Below, one piece after another: positions 1-8,176 of a DNA stretch of 64,000 nt (position 1 is its first letter; each line of letters opens with the position of its first letter). The stretch comes from Nonomuraea purpurea (lineage in GTDB: Bacteria > Actinomycetota > Actinomycetes > Streptosporangiales > Streptosporangiaceae), in assembly GCF_042650645.1 (NCBI RefSeq), contig NZ_JBHSBI010000020.1, positions 114,992-178,991 on the forward strand, given 5' to 3'. Position numbers and translations under genes: made by a program. The notes below the pieces were generated by a model, which made no database searches, was not told the DNA's origin, and saw nothing but the letters and a program-made list of their open reading frames with translations.

Positions 1-173
1 GCCAGGTGGGCGAGGTCCGCGGGGATGACCTCCCCCTCCTCCCCGAGCGTGCAGGTCACCAGGGTGACGTGGGCCCCCTCTGCGACGTATTTCGCCATCG
101 TCGCGCCCGTGCCGATCGACTCGTCGTCCGGGTGGGCGTGCACGAGCAGAAGCCGTCGGTCAGTCATGGCCAT
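1..173 (-). CDS. mshB: MshB, mycothiol-pathway deacetylase (partial, N-terminus only)
   Basis: The first ~57 residues of a minus-strand protein are visible; the rest lies beyond the left edge. The N-terminus reads RLLLVHAHPDDES, the zinc-binding HPDD signature of the LmbE/PIG-L deacetylases, followed by GTGATMAKYVAEGAHVTLV and TCTLGEEGEV, which are characteristic of MshB. The enzyme removes the acetyl group from GlcNAc-inositol during cytosolic mycothiol synthesis in actinomycetes. Two in-frame ATG codons two codons apart (173 and 167) could start it; neither has a clear ribosome site. It is divergent from the peptidase gene at 201, with only 27 bp between, so the two probably share a compact promoter. 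Confidence 0.85.
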   Translation of the reverse strand, partial: MAMTDRRLLLVHAHPDDESIGTGATMAKYVAEGAHVTLVTCTLGEEGEVIPADLAHL

Positions 174-200
174 GAGCCTAGCAATGGCAGGATTGGGGCC

Positions 201-2276
201 ATGAGCGAGAGCTTCCCGCGTTTGTCTGCCAGGACCCGCCGGTTCACCCTGGGGGTGCCCAGGGGGTTCACGATCTCCCCTGATGGCGGCAGGGTGGTGT
301 TCCTGCGGACGAAGTCGGGCGCCGACCCGGTGACCTGCCTGTGGGAGCTCGACACGGAGACCCACGTCGAACGCCTGGTGGTCGACCCGCGCACGCTCCA
401 CGCCGACGACGAGAACCTGCCGCCGGAAGAGCGCGCCAGGCGCGAGCGCAGCCGCGAGGCGGCGGGCGGCGTGGTGGCCTACGCGACCGACTCGACGGTG
501 ACGCGGGCGGTGTTCGCCCTGTCCGGCGGCCTTTATGTGGTCGATCTGCCGAGCGGGCAGGTGCGGAGACTGGAAACGCCGGGCGCGGTCATCGATCCCC
601 GCATATCCCCCGACGGGCGAAATGTCGCCTATGTCACTGGCGGGGCGCTCCGCGTCCAGGACCTGGTCACCGGCGACGACCGCGCGCTGGCCACACCCGA
701 GTCCGAGACGGTGACGTACGGGCTGGCCGAGTTCATCGCCGCCGAAGAGATGGACAGGATGCGCGGCCACTGGTGGGCGCCCTCAAGCGACGCCCTGCTG
801 GTCGAACGCGCCGACGAGGCCCCCGTCCACGTCTGGCACATCGCCGACCCGGCCAACCCCGAGCGGCCCGCGACGTCCCAGCGCTACCCGGCCGCCGGCA
901 CGCCCAACGCCGTGACCGAGCTGTACGTGCTGGGGCTCGACGGGTCGCGGGTCGCGGTGCCGTACGAGGAGGAATACCTCACCACGGCCTCCTGGGACTC
1001 CCACGCGCTGTCGATCGTGACGCTGACCCGCGACCAGAAGACGATGCGGCTGTTCACGGTCGACCCGGCGACCGGGCGCTCCACGCTCGTCCGCGAGGAC
1101 ACCGACCCCGCCTGGGTCGACATCGTCACCGGCGTGCCCGCGCACCTCGACGACGGCTCGCTGGTCTGGGTGGCCGCCTCCGAGGGGGGCCACCGGCTGA
1201 TCGTCGGCGACCGCGCCGTCACCCCGCCCACCCTGCAAGTTCGGGCCGTGCTCGACGTCGATCACGACAGCGTGCTGTTCAGCGCGAGCGGTGACCCGAC
1301 CGAGGTCCACCTGTGGACATGGGACGGTCATTCGCTGCTGCCCGTCTCGACCCGTTCCGGGGTGTTCTCCGGGCGGATGGCGGGCGGGGTCGGCGTGCTG
1401 ACCGAGCAGAGCCTCGACGCGGAAGGCGTCTCGACCACGGTCGTCAGGCGCGACGGCATGGCCGTGCCGATCCCGTCGTTCGCCGAACGTCCAGGGCTGG
1501 AGCTGCGGGTCTCGCTCGGACGTTCAGGGCGCCGCGAGCTGGCCACCGCCGTGGTGCTGCCGACCTGGTACGAGCGGGGCTCGGGCAGGCTGCCCGTCCT
1601 CATGGACCCGTACGGTGGGCCGCATGCGCAGCGCGTGCTCAACCGGCGGGGCGCGTTCCTTGAGAGCCAGTGGTTCGCCGAGCAGGGCTTCGCCGTGATC
1701 GTCGCCGACGGACGCGGCACCCCCGGCAGGGGCACCGACTGGGAACGCGCCGTGCTCAACGACCTGGCGACCCCCGCGCTCGACGACCAGATCGAAGCCC
1801 TGCAGGGAGTGGCCGAGCAGCACCCCGACGACCTCGACCTGACGCGGGTGGCCATCCGTGGCTGGTCGTTCGGCGGGTTCCTGTCCGCGCTGGCGGTGCT
1901 GCGGCGTCCCGACGTCTTCCACGCGGCGATCGCGGGGGCGCCCGTGACGGACTGGCGGCTGTACGACACCTGCTACACCGAGCGATACCTGGGCCATCCG
2001 GACGAGCAACCCGACGTGTACGAGAAGTCGTCGTTGTTCATCGACGCACCCAAGCTCGAACGCCCGCTGCTCCTGATCCACGGCCTGGCCGACGACAACG
2101 TCGTGGCCGCCCACACGCTGCGCCTGTCCTCGGCCCTGCTCGCGGCCGGGCGGCAGCACAGCGTGCTCCCGCTCTCGGGCGTGACCCACATGACGCCTCA
2201 GGAGGTCGTGGCCGAGAACCTGCTGCTGCTCCAGGTCGACTTCCTGAAGAAGTCACTCGGGGCGAGCGCCGACTAG
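201..2276 (+). CDS. S9 family prolyl oligopeptidase (DPP IV-type)
   Basis: A 691-residue cytosolic serine peptidase. The N-terminal ~430 residues look like the beta-propeller of DPP IV/S9B enzymes (the stretch GLAEFIAAEEMDRMRGHWW is the DPP IV-type EE substrate-gate region). The C-terminal ~260 residues are an alpha/beta-hydrolase with nucleophile motif GWSFGGF, acid in GLADDNVV and histidine in GVTHMT, so the catalytic triad is intact. The open frame extends upstream to base 6, but that part overlaps mshB on the other strand; ATG 201 gives the normal family start (SFPRLSARTRRFTLGVPRGF). It should release dipeptides from proline-containing peptides. Confidence 0.9.
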   Translation: MSESFPRLSARTRRFTLGVPRGFTISPDGGRVVFLRTKSGADPVTCLWELDTETHVERLVVDPRTLHADDENLPPEERARRERSREAAGGVVAYATDSTVTRAVFALSGGLYVVDLPSGQVRRLETPGAVIDPRISPDGRNVAYVTGGALRVQDLVTGDDRALATPESETVTYGLAEFIAAEEMDRMRGHWWAPSSDALLVERADEAPVHVWHIADPANPERPATSQRYPAAGTPNAVTELYVLGLDGSRVAVPYEEEYLTTASWDSHALSIVTLTRDQKTMRLFTVDPATGRSTLVREDTDPAWVDIVTGVPAHLDDGSLVWVAASEGGHRLIVGDRAVTPPTLQVRAVLDVDHDSVLFSASGDPTEVHLWTWDGHSLLPVSTRSGVFSGRMAGGVGVLTEQSLDAEGVSTTVVRRDGMAVPIPSFAERPGLELRVSLGRSGRRELATAVVLPTWYERGSGRLPVLMDPYGGPHAQRVLNRRGAFLESQWFAEQGFAVIVADGRGTPGRGTDWERAVLNDLATPALDDQIEALQGVAEQHPDDLDLTRVAIRGWSFGGFLSALAVLRRPDVFHAAIAGAPVTDWRLYDTCYTERYLGHPDEQPDVYEKSSLFIDAPKLERPLLLIHGLADDNVVAAHTLRLSSALLAAGRQHSVLPLSGVTHMTPQEVVAENLLLLQVDFLKKSLGASAD

Positions 2277-2365
2277 TCGAGCAGGCACGAGACCGCCAGG
2301 CCCAGGACCACCACGAATCCCGTGATCAGGGTGACCAGGGCCGACGGCGGCGGCGGTGACGACAT
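2273..2365 (-). CDS. Candidate 30-residue single-pass membrane microprotein
   Basis: A 31-codon frame (ATG at 2365, TAG at 2273-2275) encodes MSSPPPPSALVTLITG followed by FVVVLGLAVSCLLD. It has a short proline-rich start, then one hydrophobic segment of about 20 residues ending in a Cys and Asp. Nearly every third codon position is G or C, matching real genes here. It converges on the S9 peptidase, overlapping its stop codon by four bases, and fills a gap otherwise without a gene. No good ribosome site is seen upstream. Such tiny membrane proteins are common in actinomycetes, but this one is only inferred from codon bias and hydrophobicity. Confidence 0.4.
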   Translation of the reverse strand: MSSPPPPSALVTLITGFVVVLGLAVSCLLD

Positions 2366-2478
2366 CGGACCGGCGCGACAAGACCCATGTCCGGCCACGG
2401 TCTGTCAAACCCTGGTCGGACTTCTCCACCTCCCAAAACCAAACCGTGGTCCGACGCGATCCCGCCCTCCGTTCCACG

Positions 2479-3936
2479 ATGCTGAACGCCATGTTGAAGC
2501 CCTTCGCGATCACGCTGGCTTTGCTGGGAGCAAGCACCATCAGCACGGCTGGCGCCGTCAACACCGTTGGCGCCGTCAACACCGTTGGCGCCTTCTCCCA
2601 CCCGGCCAAAGCCGTCACCGCCGACACCCTGGAGTGGTCTCCCTGCCCCAGCGACAAGATCGGCATGGAATGCGCCGACCTCAAGGTCCCGGTCAACTGG
2701 CAGAAACCCGACGGCCGCAAGATCACCCTCAAGCTCGGCCGCCTCAAAGCCACCGGCACCTCGAAAGGCTCGGTGCTGGTCGCCTACGGCGGTCCGGGCG
2801 GCCCCGGCATCGCCATCACGCAGGCACGCCCCGAAATCTGGGCCAGCCTCCGCAAAACCATGGACTTCATTACGTGGGACACCCGCGGCTACGGCGAACA
2901 GTTCCAGGGCCTCAGCACGGGCCTGCCGTGCGCCTGGACCCGTGTCCCCATCCCCGACGTCCCTCGGAACGACGCCGACTTCGGCCGCCTGTCCGACACC
3001 AACCGCGGCTACGCGGAGGCCTGCCGCCTCAAAGACCCTGAGCTGTTCGCCAACATGAGTTCGGCGGACCACGCCAGAGACATGGAGGCGATCAGAAAGG
3101 CCCTGGGCGGCGACAAGCTCAACTACTACGGCGCCTCCTACGCCGGTTTCTACGGCCAGGTCTACGCCCGGCTCTTCCCCAACCAGATTCGCACGATGGT
3201 CCTGGACGGCACCATGAGCCACAGCTTCGCCGATTGGGAGGCCGAACTGGAGAAGACGGCCAGGGTCAACGAGGAATCCCTGGGGCGCTTCTTCACTTGG
3301 TGCGCCAAGAACGACTGCGAGGACGTCCCCGGCCTCTGGCGCAAGGTGATCGCCCGCGCCGACCGCACTCCCGTCCCCACCTCGACGCCCAACGTCGCCT
3401 ACAAGGCCCGCGACCTGCAGTCCTTCGTCCTGGGCCGCGCCCGCCAGGGCACCCCGGCCTGGCCGGGGCTGGCCGAGGCGATCCGCAAGGCGAGCAAGGG
3501 CGACGCCTCCGGCTTCGTCCCGCCCCGCGGCGCCCGTTACCCCGACCAGTCCACAGGCGTCACCGAATGCACCGACTGGCCCCGCTATGCCAACCTCAAA
3601 GAGCTCACCGCCGCCACTGCCCGCCTACGCAAGATCGCCCCCAACGCCGGCACAGCCAACACCCTGGCCTCCGCCAGTCTGGGTTGCATCGGCTGGCCCG
3701 TCCCGGTGACCAGCGCACCCGCCCCGCTCCCCAAGGGCCTGCCACCCATGCTCGGGGCAGGCGCATGGGGCGAGTCGGACGCGGTGGCAGACGTCCTGAC
3801 CCAGGTGCCCGGCAGCGCCGTCATCCACCACGACGGCCCCGGCCACACCCTGTACATCGACAACCCATGCGCCCGAAACCACATCGACCGCTACTTCACG
3901 GACCGCACCCTGCCCGCCAAGCAAACCCAGTGTTGA
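2479..3936 (+). CDS. Secreted alpha/beta-hydrolase, tripeptidyl aminopeptidase-like
   Basis: A 485-residue protein with a Sec-type signal peptide (MLKPFAITLALLGAS...) and the layout of the Streptomyces TAP/SlpD family: the oxyanion-type GGPGGPG stretch, nucleophile motif GASYAG with Ser about residue 220, and a C-terminal TAP-like domain with GPGHTL supplying His about 456. The usual NGxxDPATP acid motif is replaced by a diverged stretch (GAGAWGESDAV), so the acid is less certain. The open frame reaches back to GTG 2356, but only the ATGs at 2479 or 2491 give a clean signal peptide. An 18-bp unit is tandemly repeated just after the signal core (AVNTVG twice). Function inferred: extracellular peptide hydrolysis. 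Confidence 0.82.
   Translation: MLNAMLKPFAITLALLGASTISTAGAVNTVGAVNTVGAFSHPAKAVTADTLEWSPCPSDKIGMECADLKVPVNWQKPDGRKITLKLGRLKATGTSKGSVLVAYGGPGGPGIAITQARPEIWASLRKTMDFITWDTRGYGEQFQGLSTGLPCAWTRVPIPDVPRNDADFGRLSDTNRGYAEACRLKDPELFANMSSADHARDMEAIRKALGGDKLNYYGASYAGFYGQVYARLFPNQIRTMVLDGTMSHSFADWEAELEKTARVNEESLGRFFTWCAKNDCEDVPGLWRKVIARADRTPVPTSTPNVAYKARDLQSFVLGRARQGTPAWPGLAEAIRKASKGDASGFVPPRGARYPDQSTGVTECTDWPRYANLKELTAATARLRKIAPNAGTANTLASASLGCIGWPVPVTSAPAPLPKGLPPMLGAGAWGESDAVADVLTQVPGSAVIHHDGPGHTLYIDNPCARNHIDRYFTDRTLPAKQTQC
2551..2592 (+). repeat. 18-bp tandem repeat inside the signal/propeptide region
   Basis: The unit GGCGCCGTCAACACCGTT occurs twice in tandem and is followed by a third partial copy (GGCGCC), encoding GAVNTV GAVNTV GA. 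It lies at the end of the signal peptide of the TAP-like hydrolase and keeps frame, so copy-number slippage would lengthen or shorten the propeptide without breaking the gene. Confidence 0.85.
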
Positions 3937-4047
3937 CCTGAGCTACCGCAGGAAAGCCCTCACGCCACCCGCCGAGCGAACCCAGCGCTGAACAGCTCGC
4001 ACCCTGCCCACCAAACCAACAACCCAATACCGGCCTCAGCGGCGGAG

Positions 4048-5808
4048 TTACTGGTGGGTGGCGGGGCTGGGGGTGCCGTGCCAACTGCTCCAGAGGGCCG
4101 CGTACGAGCCGCCCTCGGCCACCAGTTCTTCGTGCGACCCCAGCTCGATGATCCGCCCGTCGTCGACCACGGCCACCCGGTCGGCGTCGTGGGCGGTGTA
4201 GAGGCGGTGGGCGATGGCGATCACGGTGCGGCCTTCGAGGACGGCCGCCAGCGAACGTTCCAGGTTCCGGGCGGCCCGGGGGTCGATGAGGGAGGTGGCC
4301 TCGTCGAGCACCAGAGTGTGGGGGTCGGCGAGGACGAGCCGGGCAAGCGCGAGCTGCTGGGCCTGCGCGGGTGAGACCGCCAGCCCGCCTGAGCCCACCG
4401 AGGTGTCGAGGCCGGCGGAGAGGGTCTGGACCCAGTCCAGCGCGTCCACGGCCTCCAGGGCCTTCAGCACGGCGGTGTCGGAGGCGTCGGGACGGGCGAT
4501 CAGCAGGTTGTCGCGCAGCGTGCCCTTGAAGATGTGGTGTTCCTGGGTGACGAGCGCGACGTGTCCCCGCAGGTCGTCCAGCGGCAGTTCCACCAAGGGC
4601 ACCCCGCCTACGGCCACCGAGCCGGTACGCGGCCCGTGGATCCCCGCGAGCAACCGCCCAAGGGTCGACTTCCCCGCCCCGGACGGCCCCACCATGGCCA
4701 GCCGTTCGCCGGGCCGGACGGTCAGCGACACGCCGTGCAGCACGTCGCGCCCTTCGCGGTAGGCGTAACGGACGTCGGACGCCCGGAGCAGTTCGCCGGA
4801 GGGGCGGGAGGAGGAGGCCGTCCGGTCGTCGGGGACGTTCGCCACGCCGAGCAGCCGCGCCATGGCCGCCCCGCCCACCTGCAGTTCGTCGATCCACATC
4901 AGGAACCGGTCCAGCGGGTCGATGAGCTGCTGGGCGTAGAGGGTGGCGGCGGTGACCTGCCAGAGGGTCACCCATCCGTTGGTGTAGAACAGGCCGCCCA
5001 CCAGCAGCGTGGCTACGACGGGGATCACGTAGCCGAGTTCGACGGCGGGGAACCACCTGGTGCGGAGCCCGAGCGTGTACCGCTCGGCCGCGTACGAACG
5101 CCGGATGTCCCCGTCGGTACGGGCCCGCCGCCGTTCCTCCAGCCGGAGCGCCTCGACGGCACGGGCGCCTTCGACGGTTTCGGCCAGCCCTTCGGTCATG
5201 TCGGCGTAGGCGGCGTTCTCGCGCAGGTACCCGTCGCGCGCCCGCTTCAGGTACCACCGGGTCGAGACCCAGAGCACCGGCCCCGCGATCAGCATCGGCA
5301 GCATGAGCAGCGGGCTGACCAGCAGCATCGCGCCAACGGTGATCACGAACGTGACCAGCGCGATCAGCGTCTCCGGCACGGCGTGCCGCACGGTGCGCGA
5401 CAACGAGTCCACGTCGCGGGAGGTACGGGTGATCAGGTCGCCGGACCCGGCACGTTCCACAGTGGACAGCGGCAGCGCGAGCACCCGGTCCACGAACTCC
5501 TCGCGCAGCTCGGCCAGCACCTTCTCGCCGAGCCTGGCGGAGGCCAGCACCGCGTACCGCACGAGCAGGCCCTGCAGCAGCAGGAAGCCGCCGATGGCGG
5601 CGGCCACCAGGGCGATGTTGACAGGCAGGCCGTACTGGACGTCCTGGACCAGCGCCCCGAGCTGCCACGGCACGACGAGCCCGGCGACGGCGGCCAGGCC
5701 GTGCAGGGCCAGGGCGAACGTGAGGCGGCGCGGGTACTTCAGCGTCAGCCGCCTGGCGTAGGCGCGCACCTGTTTCTGGTCGGCGACCGGGAGGATCTCT
5801 CGGGCCAT
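4048..5808 (-). CDS. ABC exporter half-transporter, NBD with degenerate signature motif
   Basis: A 586-residue half-transporter: an N-terminal six-helix exporter domain (residues ~20-310) and a C-terminal nucleotide-binding domain. Walker A (GPSGAGKST), Q-loop (VTQEHH), Walker B with catalytic Glu (LVLDEATS) and H-loop (IAHRL) are intact, but the LSGGQ signature is replaced by VSPAQ. It is the downstream gene of a pair with the transporter ending at 5959, whose NBD shows the opposite pattern. Together they would form a heterodimer with one working ATP site, built from this Walker A and the partner's signature. Start ATG 5808 is preceded by GGGG at fair spacing. Substrate unknown; lipid, drug or peptide export are all possible. 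Confidence 0.88.
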   Translation of the reverse strand: MAREILPVADQKQVRAYARRLTLKYPRRLTFALALHGLAAVAGLVVPWQLGALVQDVQYGLPVNIALVAAAIGGFLLLQGLLVRYAVLASARLGEKVLAELREEFVDRVLALPLSTVERAGSGDLITRTSRDVDSLSRTVRHAVPETLIALVTFVITVGAMLLVSPLLMLPMLIAGPVLWVSTRWYLKRARDGYLRENAAYADMTEGLAETVEGARAVEALRLEERRRARTDGDIRRSYAAERYTLGLRTRWFPAVELGYVIPVVATLLVGGLFYTNGWVTLWQVTAATLYAQQLIDPLDRFLMWIDELQVGGAAMARLLGVANVPDDRTASSSRPSGELLRASDVRYAYREGRDVLHGVSLTVRPGERLAMVGPSGAGKSTLGRLLAGIHGPRTGSVAVGGVPLVELPLDDLRGHVALVTQEHHIFKGTLRDNLLIARPDASDTAVLKALEAVDALDWVQTLSAGLDTSVGSGGLAVSPAQAQQLALARLVLADPHTLVLDEATSLIDPRAARNLERSLAAVLEGRTVIAIAHRLYTAHDADRVAVVDDGRIIELGSHEELVAEGGSYAALWSSWHGTPSPATHQ

Positions 5809-5811
5809 CGG

Positions 5812-5955
5812 TCAGAACCCCCTCAATCGGATCAGCACCCGAAATCCCGAGTGTTGGCGGGTCAGGAGCGGCGACTCCCCAGGCCGCGTCCACAACCAGG
5901 ACGGGAGAGGCTCGTCCGGGTGTGTCGGTAAGGGTGGTGTTTCGTGGTGGGGCAT
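5812..5955 (-). CDS. Candidate 47-residue ORF filling the gap between two ABC genes
   Basis: An ATG-started frame begins four bases after the stop of the upstream ABC gene and ends three bases before the start of the downstream one. Both junctions read TGACCGATG, so all three frames would be translationally coupled. The peptide starts MPHHETPPLPTHPDEPLPSW and ends in a basic stretch (RVLIRLRGF); it has no membrane segment. Third-position GC is about 77 percent, lower than neighbouring genes. It may be a real small protein, a coupling leader, or chance. No similarity was recognised. Confidence 0.35.
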   Translation of the reverse strand: MPHHETPPLPTHPDEPLPSWLWTRPGESPLLTRQHSGFRVLIRLRGF

Positions 5956-5958
5956 CGG

Positions 5959-7647
5959 TCAGTCCTCTCCGCGGGTCACGGCCGCGGCGTACTGCGGCGA
6001 CCCGTCCAGCAACTGCCGGTGCGTCCCCTCGGCGAGCACCCGCCCGTCCTCGACGTAGATGACGTGATCGGTACGGTCCAGAACGAGAGGGCTGGTGGTG
6101 CAGATCAGCGTGGTTCTGCCGGCCCTGGCCTTGGCAAGGCGTTCGGCGATGCGGGCCTCGCTGTGGGCGTCGACGGCGCTGGTGGGTTCGACGAGGATGA
6201 GCACCTCGGGGTCGGCCAGGAGCGCGCGGGCCAGGCGCAGGCGCTGCTGCTGCCCGCCGGAGAACTCACGGCCCGCCTCGTTCACCACAGTGGAGAGCCC
6301 GTCGGGCAGGGCCTCGACGATGTCGGTGGCGCAGGCCGCTTCCAGGGCCCAGGTCACCTGTTCGTCGGTGGCGTCGCCGCGTACGTCGAGTTCGTCGCGC
6401 AGGCGGCCGGCGAAGAGCCTGGCGCCGTTGTCGGCGACCAGGATCCGGGAGCGGACCTCGGACAGGGGCAGCGTGGACAGGTCGGCGGGGCCGAAGGTGA
6501 CGTCGCCGCCGGTGTAGCGGCCGAGCCGATCGGCGATGGCGATGGCGTCCTCGGGTGTGTCGGCGGTGACGGCGGTCAGGGCTCCGGGTTGGACGGTGAC
6601 GCCGCTGTAGGAGTCGCGCAGCACGCCGCCGTCGCTGGTGCCGGTGCCTCCGCCGACTTCGGGCTCCATGGACAGGATGCGGATCACCCGGCCGGCCGCC
6701 ACGTGTCCTTTGGTGAGTTTGTCGGCGGTCTCGGTCAGGGTGCGCAGGGGGCCGATGAGGAACACGGCGTACAGGTAGAAGGCGACGAGTTGGCCGGTGG
6801 GGATCTGGTCGGCGACGGCGAAGGAGGCGCCGATGCCGGTGACGATCGCGATGAGCACGCCGGGCAGGACGATCTGGGCGCCTTCGAGCACCGACTCGAC
6901 GCCGGCGACGCCCACCCCGGCGTGGCGGACCCGCTGTGACTCCTCGCGGTAGCGGTCGGTGAAGACCTGCTCGCCGCCGATGCCGCGCAGTACCCGCAGC
7001 CCGGCCACGATGTCGGCGGCCCTGGTGGACAGTTCGCCGGCCAGCTCGCGCTGTGTGCGCTGGCGCCGGTGCAGGGGCCGTAGCAGCGGCCCGACGGCGA
7101 CGGCCATGACGGGGACGCCGAACAGGACGAGCAGCCCCAGCGGCAACGAGGTCGAGATGAGGATCACGGTGACGGTGACGATCGCCACGACGGAGCCGGT
7201 GCCACGCAGCAGGATGTCCATGGAGTTGCCGATGTGGGCGATGTCGGAGTTGCCGACGCTGACGACCTCACCGGTGGAGAGCCGCTTGGGGAGTGTGGCG
7301 CCGAGTCTGGCGGCCTGGCGGGCGGTGACCTGGACGGTGCGGTAGGCGGCGGCCAGCCAGTTGTAGACGGCCATGCGGTGCCGCATGATCCCGGTGAACG
7401 CCTGCAGCAGGCCGAGCACGAACAGGACGGACGCCCAGAGCAGCAGGGCCCTGGAGTCCTTGGCGGTGATGGCCTCGATGCCCTGCCCGAGCACGGCCGG
7501 CATCAACGCCTGCACCATCCACCACAGGGTGGCGAAGCCGATGCCGGCGAGCAGGGATGGCCCCTGCCGCCGCGCGTTCCACCACAGGTAACGCAGCGGG
7601 CTGCGGATGTCGGGCACACCAGGATCGGCCTCAGGAAGGGAGCGCAT
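5959..7647 (-). CDS. ABC exporter half-transporter, NBD with lost Walker A
   Basis: A 562-residue half-transporter whose membrane domain covers roughly residues 20-320. Its nucleotide-binding domain keeps a good signature motif (FSGGQQQR) and D-loop (SAVD). Where Walker A should be it reads VTADTPEDAIAIAD with no GKS/T, the Q-loop Gln is Asp (LVADNG), Walker B is LILVEPTS instead of LLDE, and the H-loop His is Ser (CTTS). It therefore cannot bind ATP normally by itself but can complete the partner's site by providing the signature. It is the first gene of the pair, with start ATG 7647 and a palindromic TTTACC-N2-GGTAAA about 20 bp upstream. Confidence 0.88.
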   Translation of the reverse strand: MRSLPEADPGVPDIRSPLRYLWWNARRQGPSLLAGIGFATLWWMVQALMPAVLGQGIEAITAKDSRALLLWASVLFVLGLLQAFTGIMRHRMAVYNWLAAAYRTVQVTARQAARLGATLPKRLSTGEVVSVGNSDIAHIGNSMDILLRGTGSVVAIVTVTVILISTSLPLGLLVLFGVPVMAVAVGPLLRPLHRRQRTQRELAGELSTRAADIVAGLRVLRGIGGEQVFTDRYREESQRVRHAGVGVAGVESVLEGAQIVLPGVLIAIVTGIGASFAVADQIPTGQLVAFYLYAVFLIGPLRTLTETADKLTKGHVAAGRVIRILSMEPEVGGGTGTSDGGVLRDSYSGVTVQPGALTAVTADTPEDAIAIADRLGRYTGGDVTFGPADLSTLPLSEVRSRILVADNGARLFAGRLRDELDVRGDATDEQVTWALEAACATDIVEALPDGLSTVVNEAGREFSGGQQQRLRLARALLADPEVLILVEPTSAVDAHSEARIAERLAKARAGRTTLICTTSPLVLDRTDHVIYVEDGRVLAEGTHRQLLDGSPQYAAAVTRGED

Positions 7648-7667
7648 AGCGTCTTCGGCTCTCTGTG

Positions 7668-7681
7668 TTTACCTGGGTAAA
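7668..7681. promoter_or_regulatory. Palindrome TTTACC-TG-GGTAAA, candidate operator for the ABC pair
   Basis: A perfect 6-bp inverted repeat with a 2-bp centre lies 20-34 bases upstream of the ABC start codon. Its position in the likely leader or promoter and its AT content, unusual here, suggest a repressor site. No regulator gene is adjacent. Confidence 0.45.
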
Positions 7682-8176
7682 ACGGACATCGGCGTAACCT
7701 CGTCGCATCCCGGCTGAGGCTGGGAAGCGATTCGGTGGAAGCCAGCGCCGCGTCCGTCCGGTGAGCCGGGCGGACCGTGGGTGAAAGCCGCGTTGTCGGG
7801 GCCTGACTTCGCATTCCTGGATGGAGTGCGGCTCTTGGGCCACCGCCCCGCCGGACGCTGTCCCGTTGGTGCGGACACCAATGGGGGCGGGGACCGGGCG
7901 CCAGTCGGGCACCCGGCGGTGACTGAACATTACCACATGATTACCTTGAGTAGCAGCCGACTGGGGCGGCGAACGCCAGCAACGGTTCATAACCCGTCAA
8001 GGTTGACAAGGCGCACCCGCGCCCCGCAAACCATTTTCAAAGCGCCCGGAATGCCCGCTTTGCGAAGAAGGGCGGACGAGCGCCGCCACCAGGGCGAGGT
8101 TCCGCATCCGACCTTTACGAAGCTCAGACATACACCCTGTGTAACAGAGAGTCACTATGTGTGATGAAGTGGGGGC
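7682..8176. other. Intergenic region between ABC pair and narG, with hairpins
   Basis: About 500 bp without a convincing gene, lying between divergent units. It contains a 10-bp stem with a TGAG loop (GTCCGTCCGG paired with CCGGGCGGAC, 7752-7775) and an 8-bp stem with a CGGA loop (CGTTGGTG/CACCAATG, 7865-7884). Both would be in the 5' leader of the ABC transcript if it starts far upstream. A TTGACA-like box lies at 8003-8008. On the narG side there is the small dyad CTGT-GTA-ACAG near 8140. No known riboswitch consensus could be matched by eye. Confidence 0.4.

Noticed and set aside
3896..5893. Very long minus-strand open frame of 665 codons
   Set aside because: It overlaps the ABC gene in another register and its product is an Arg/Pro/Gly-rich shadow typical of high-GC DNA; ABC motifs are in the other frame.
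7682..7930. Known riboswitch (cobalamin, FMN, TPP, SAM) in the ABC leader
   Set aside because: Individual short motifs resemble parts of some riboswitches but not in the right order or spacing.
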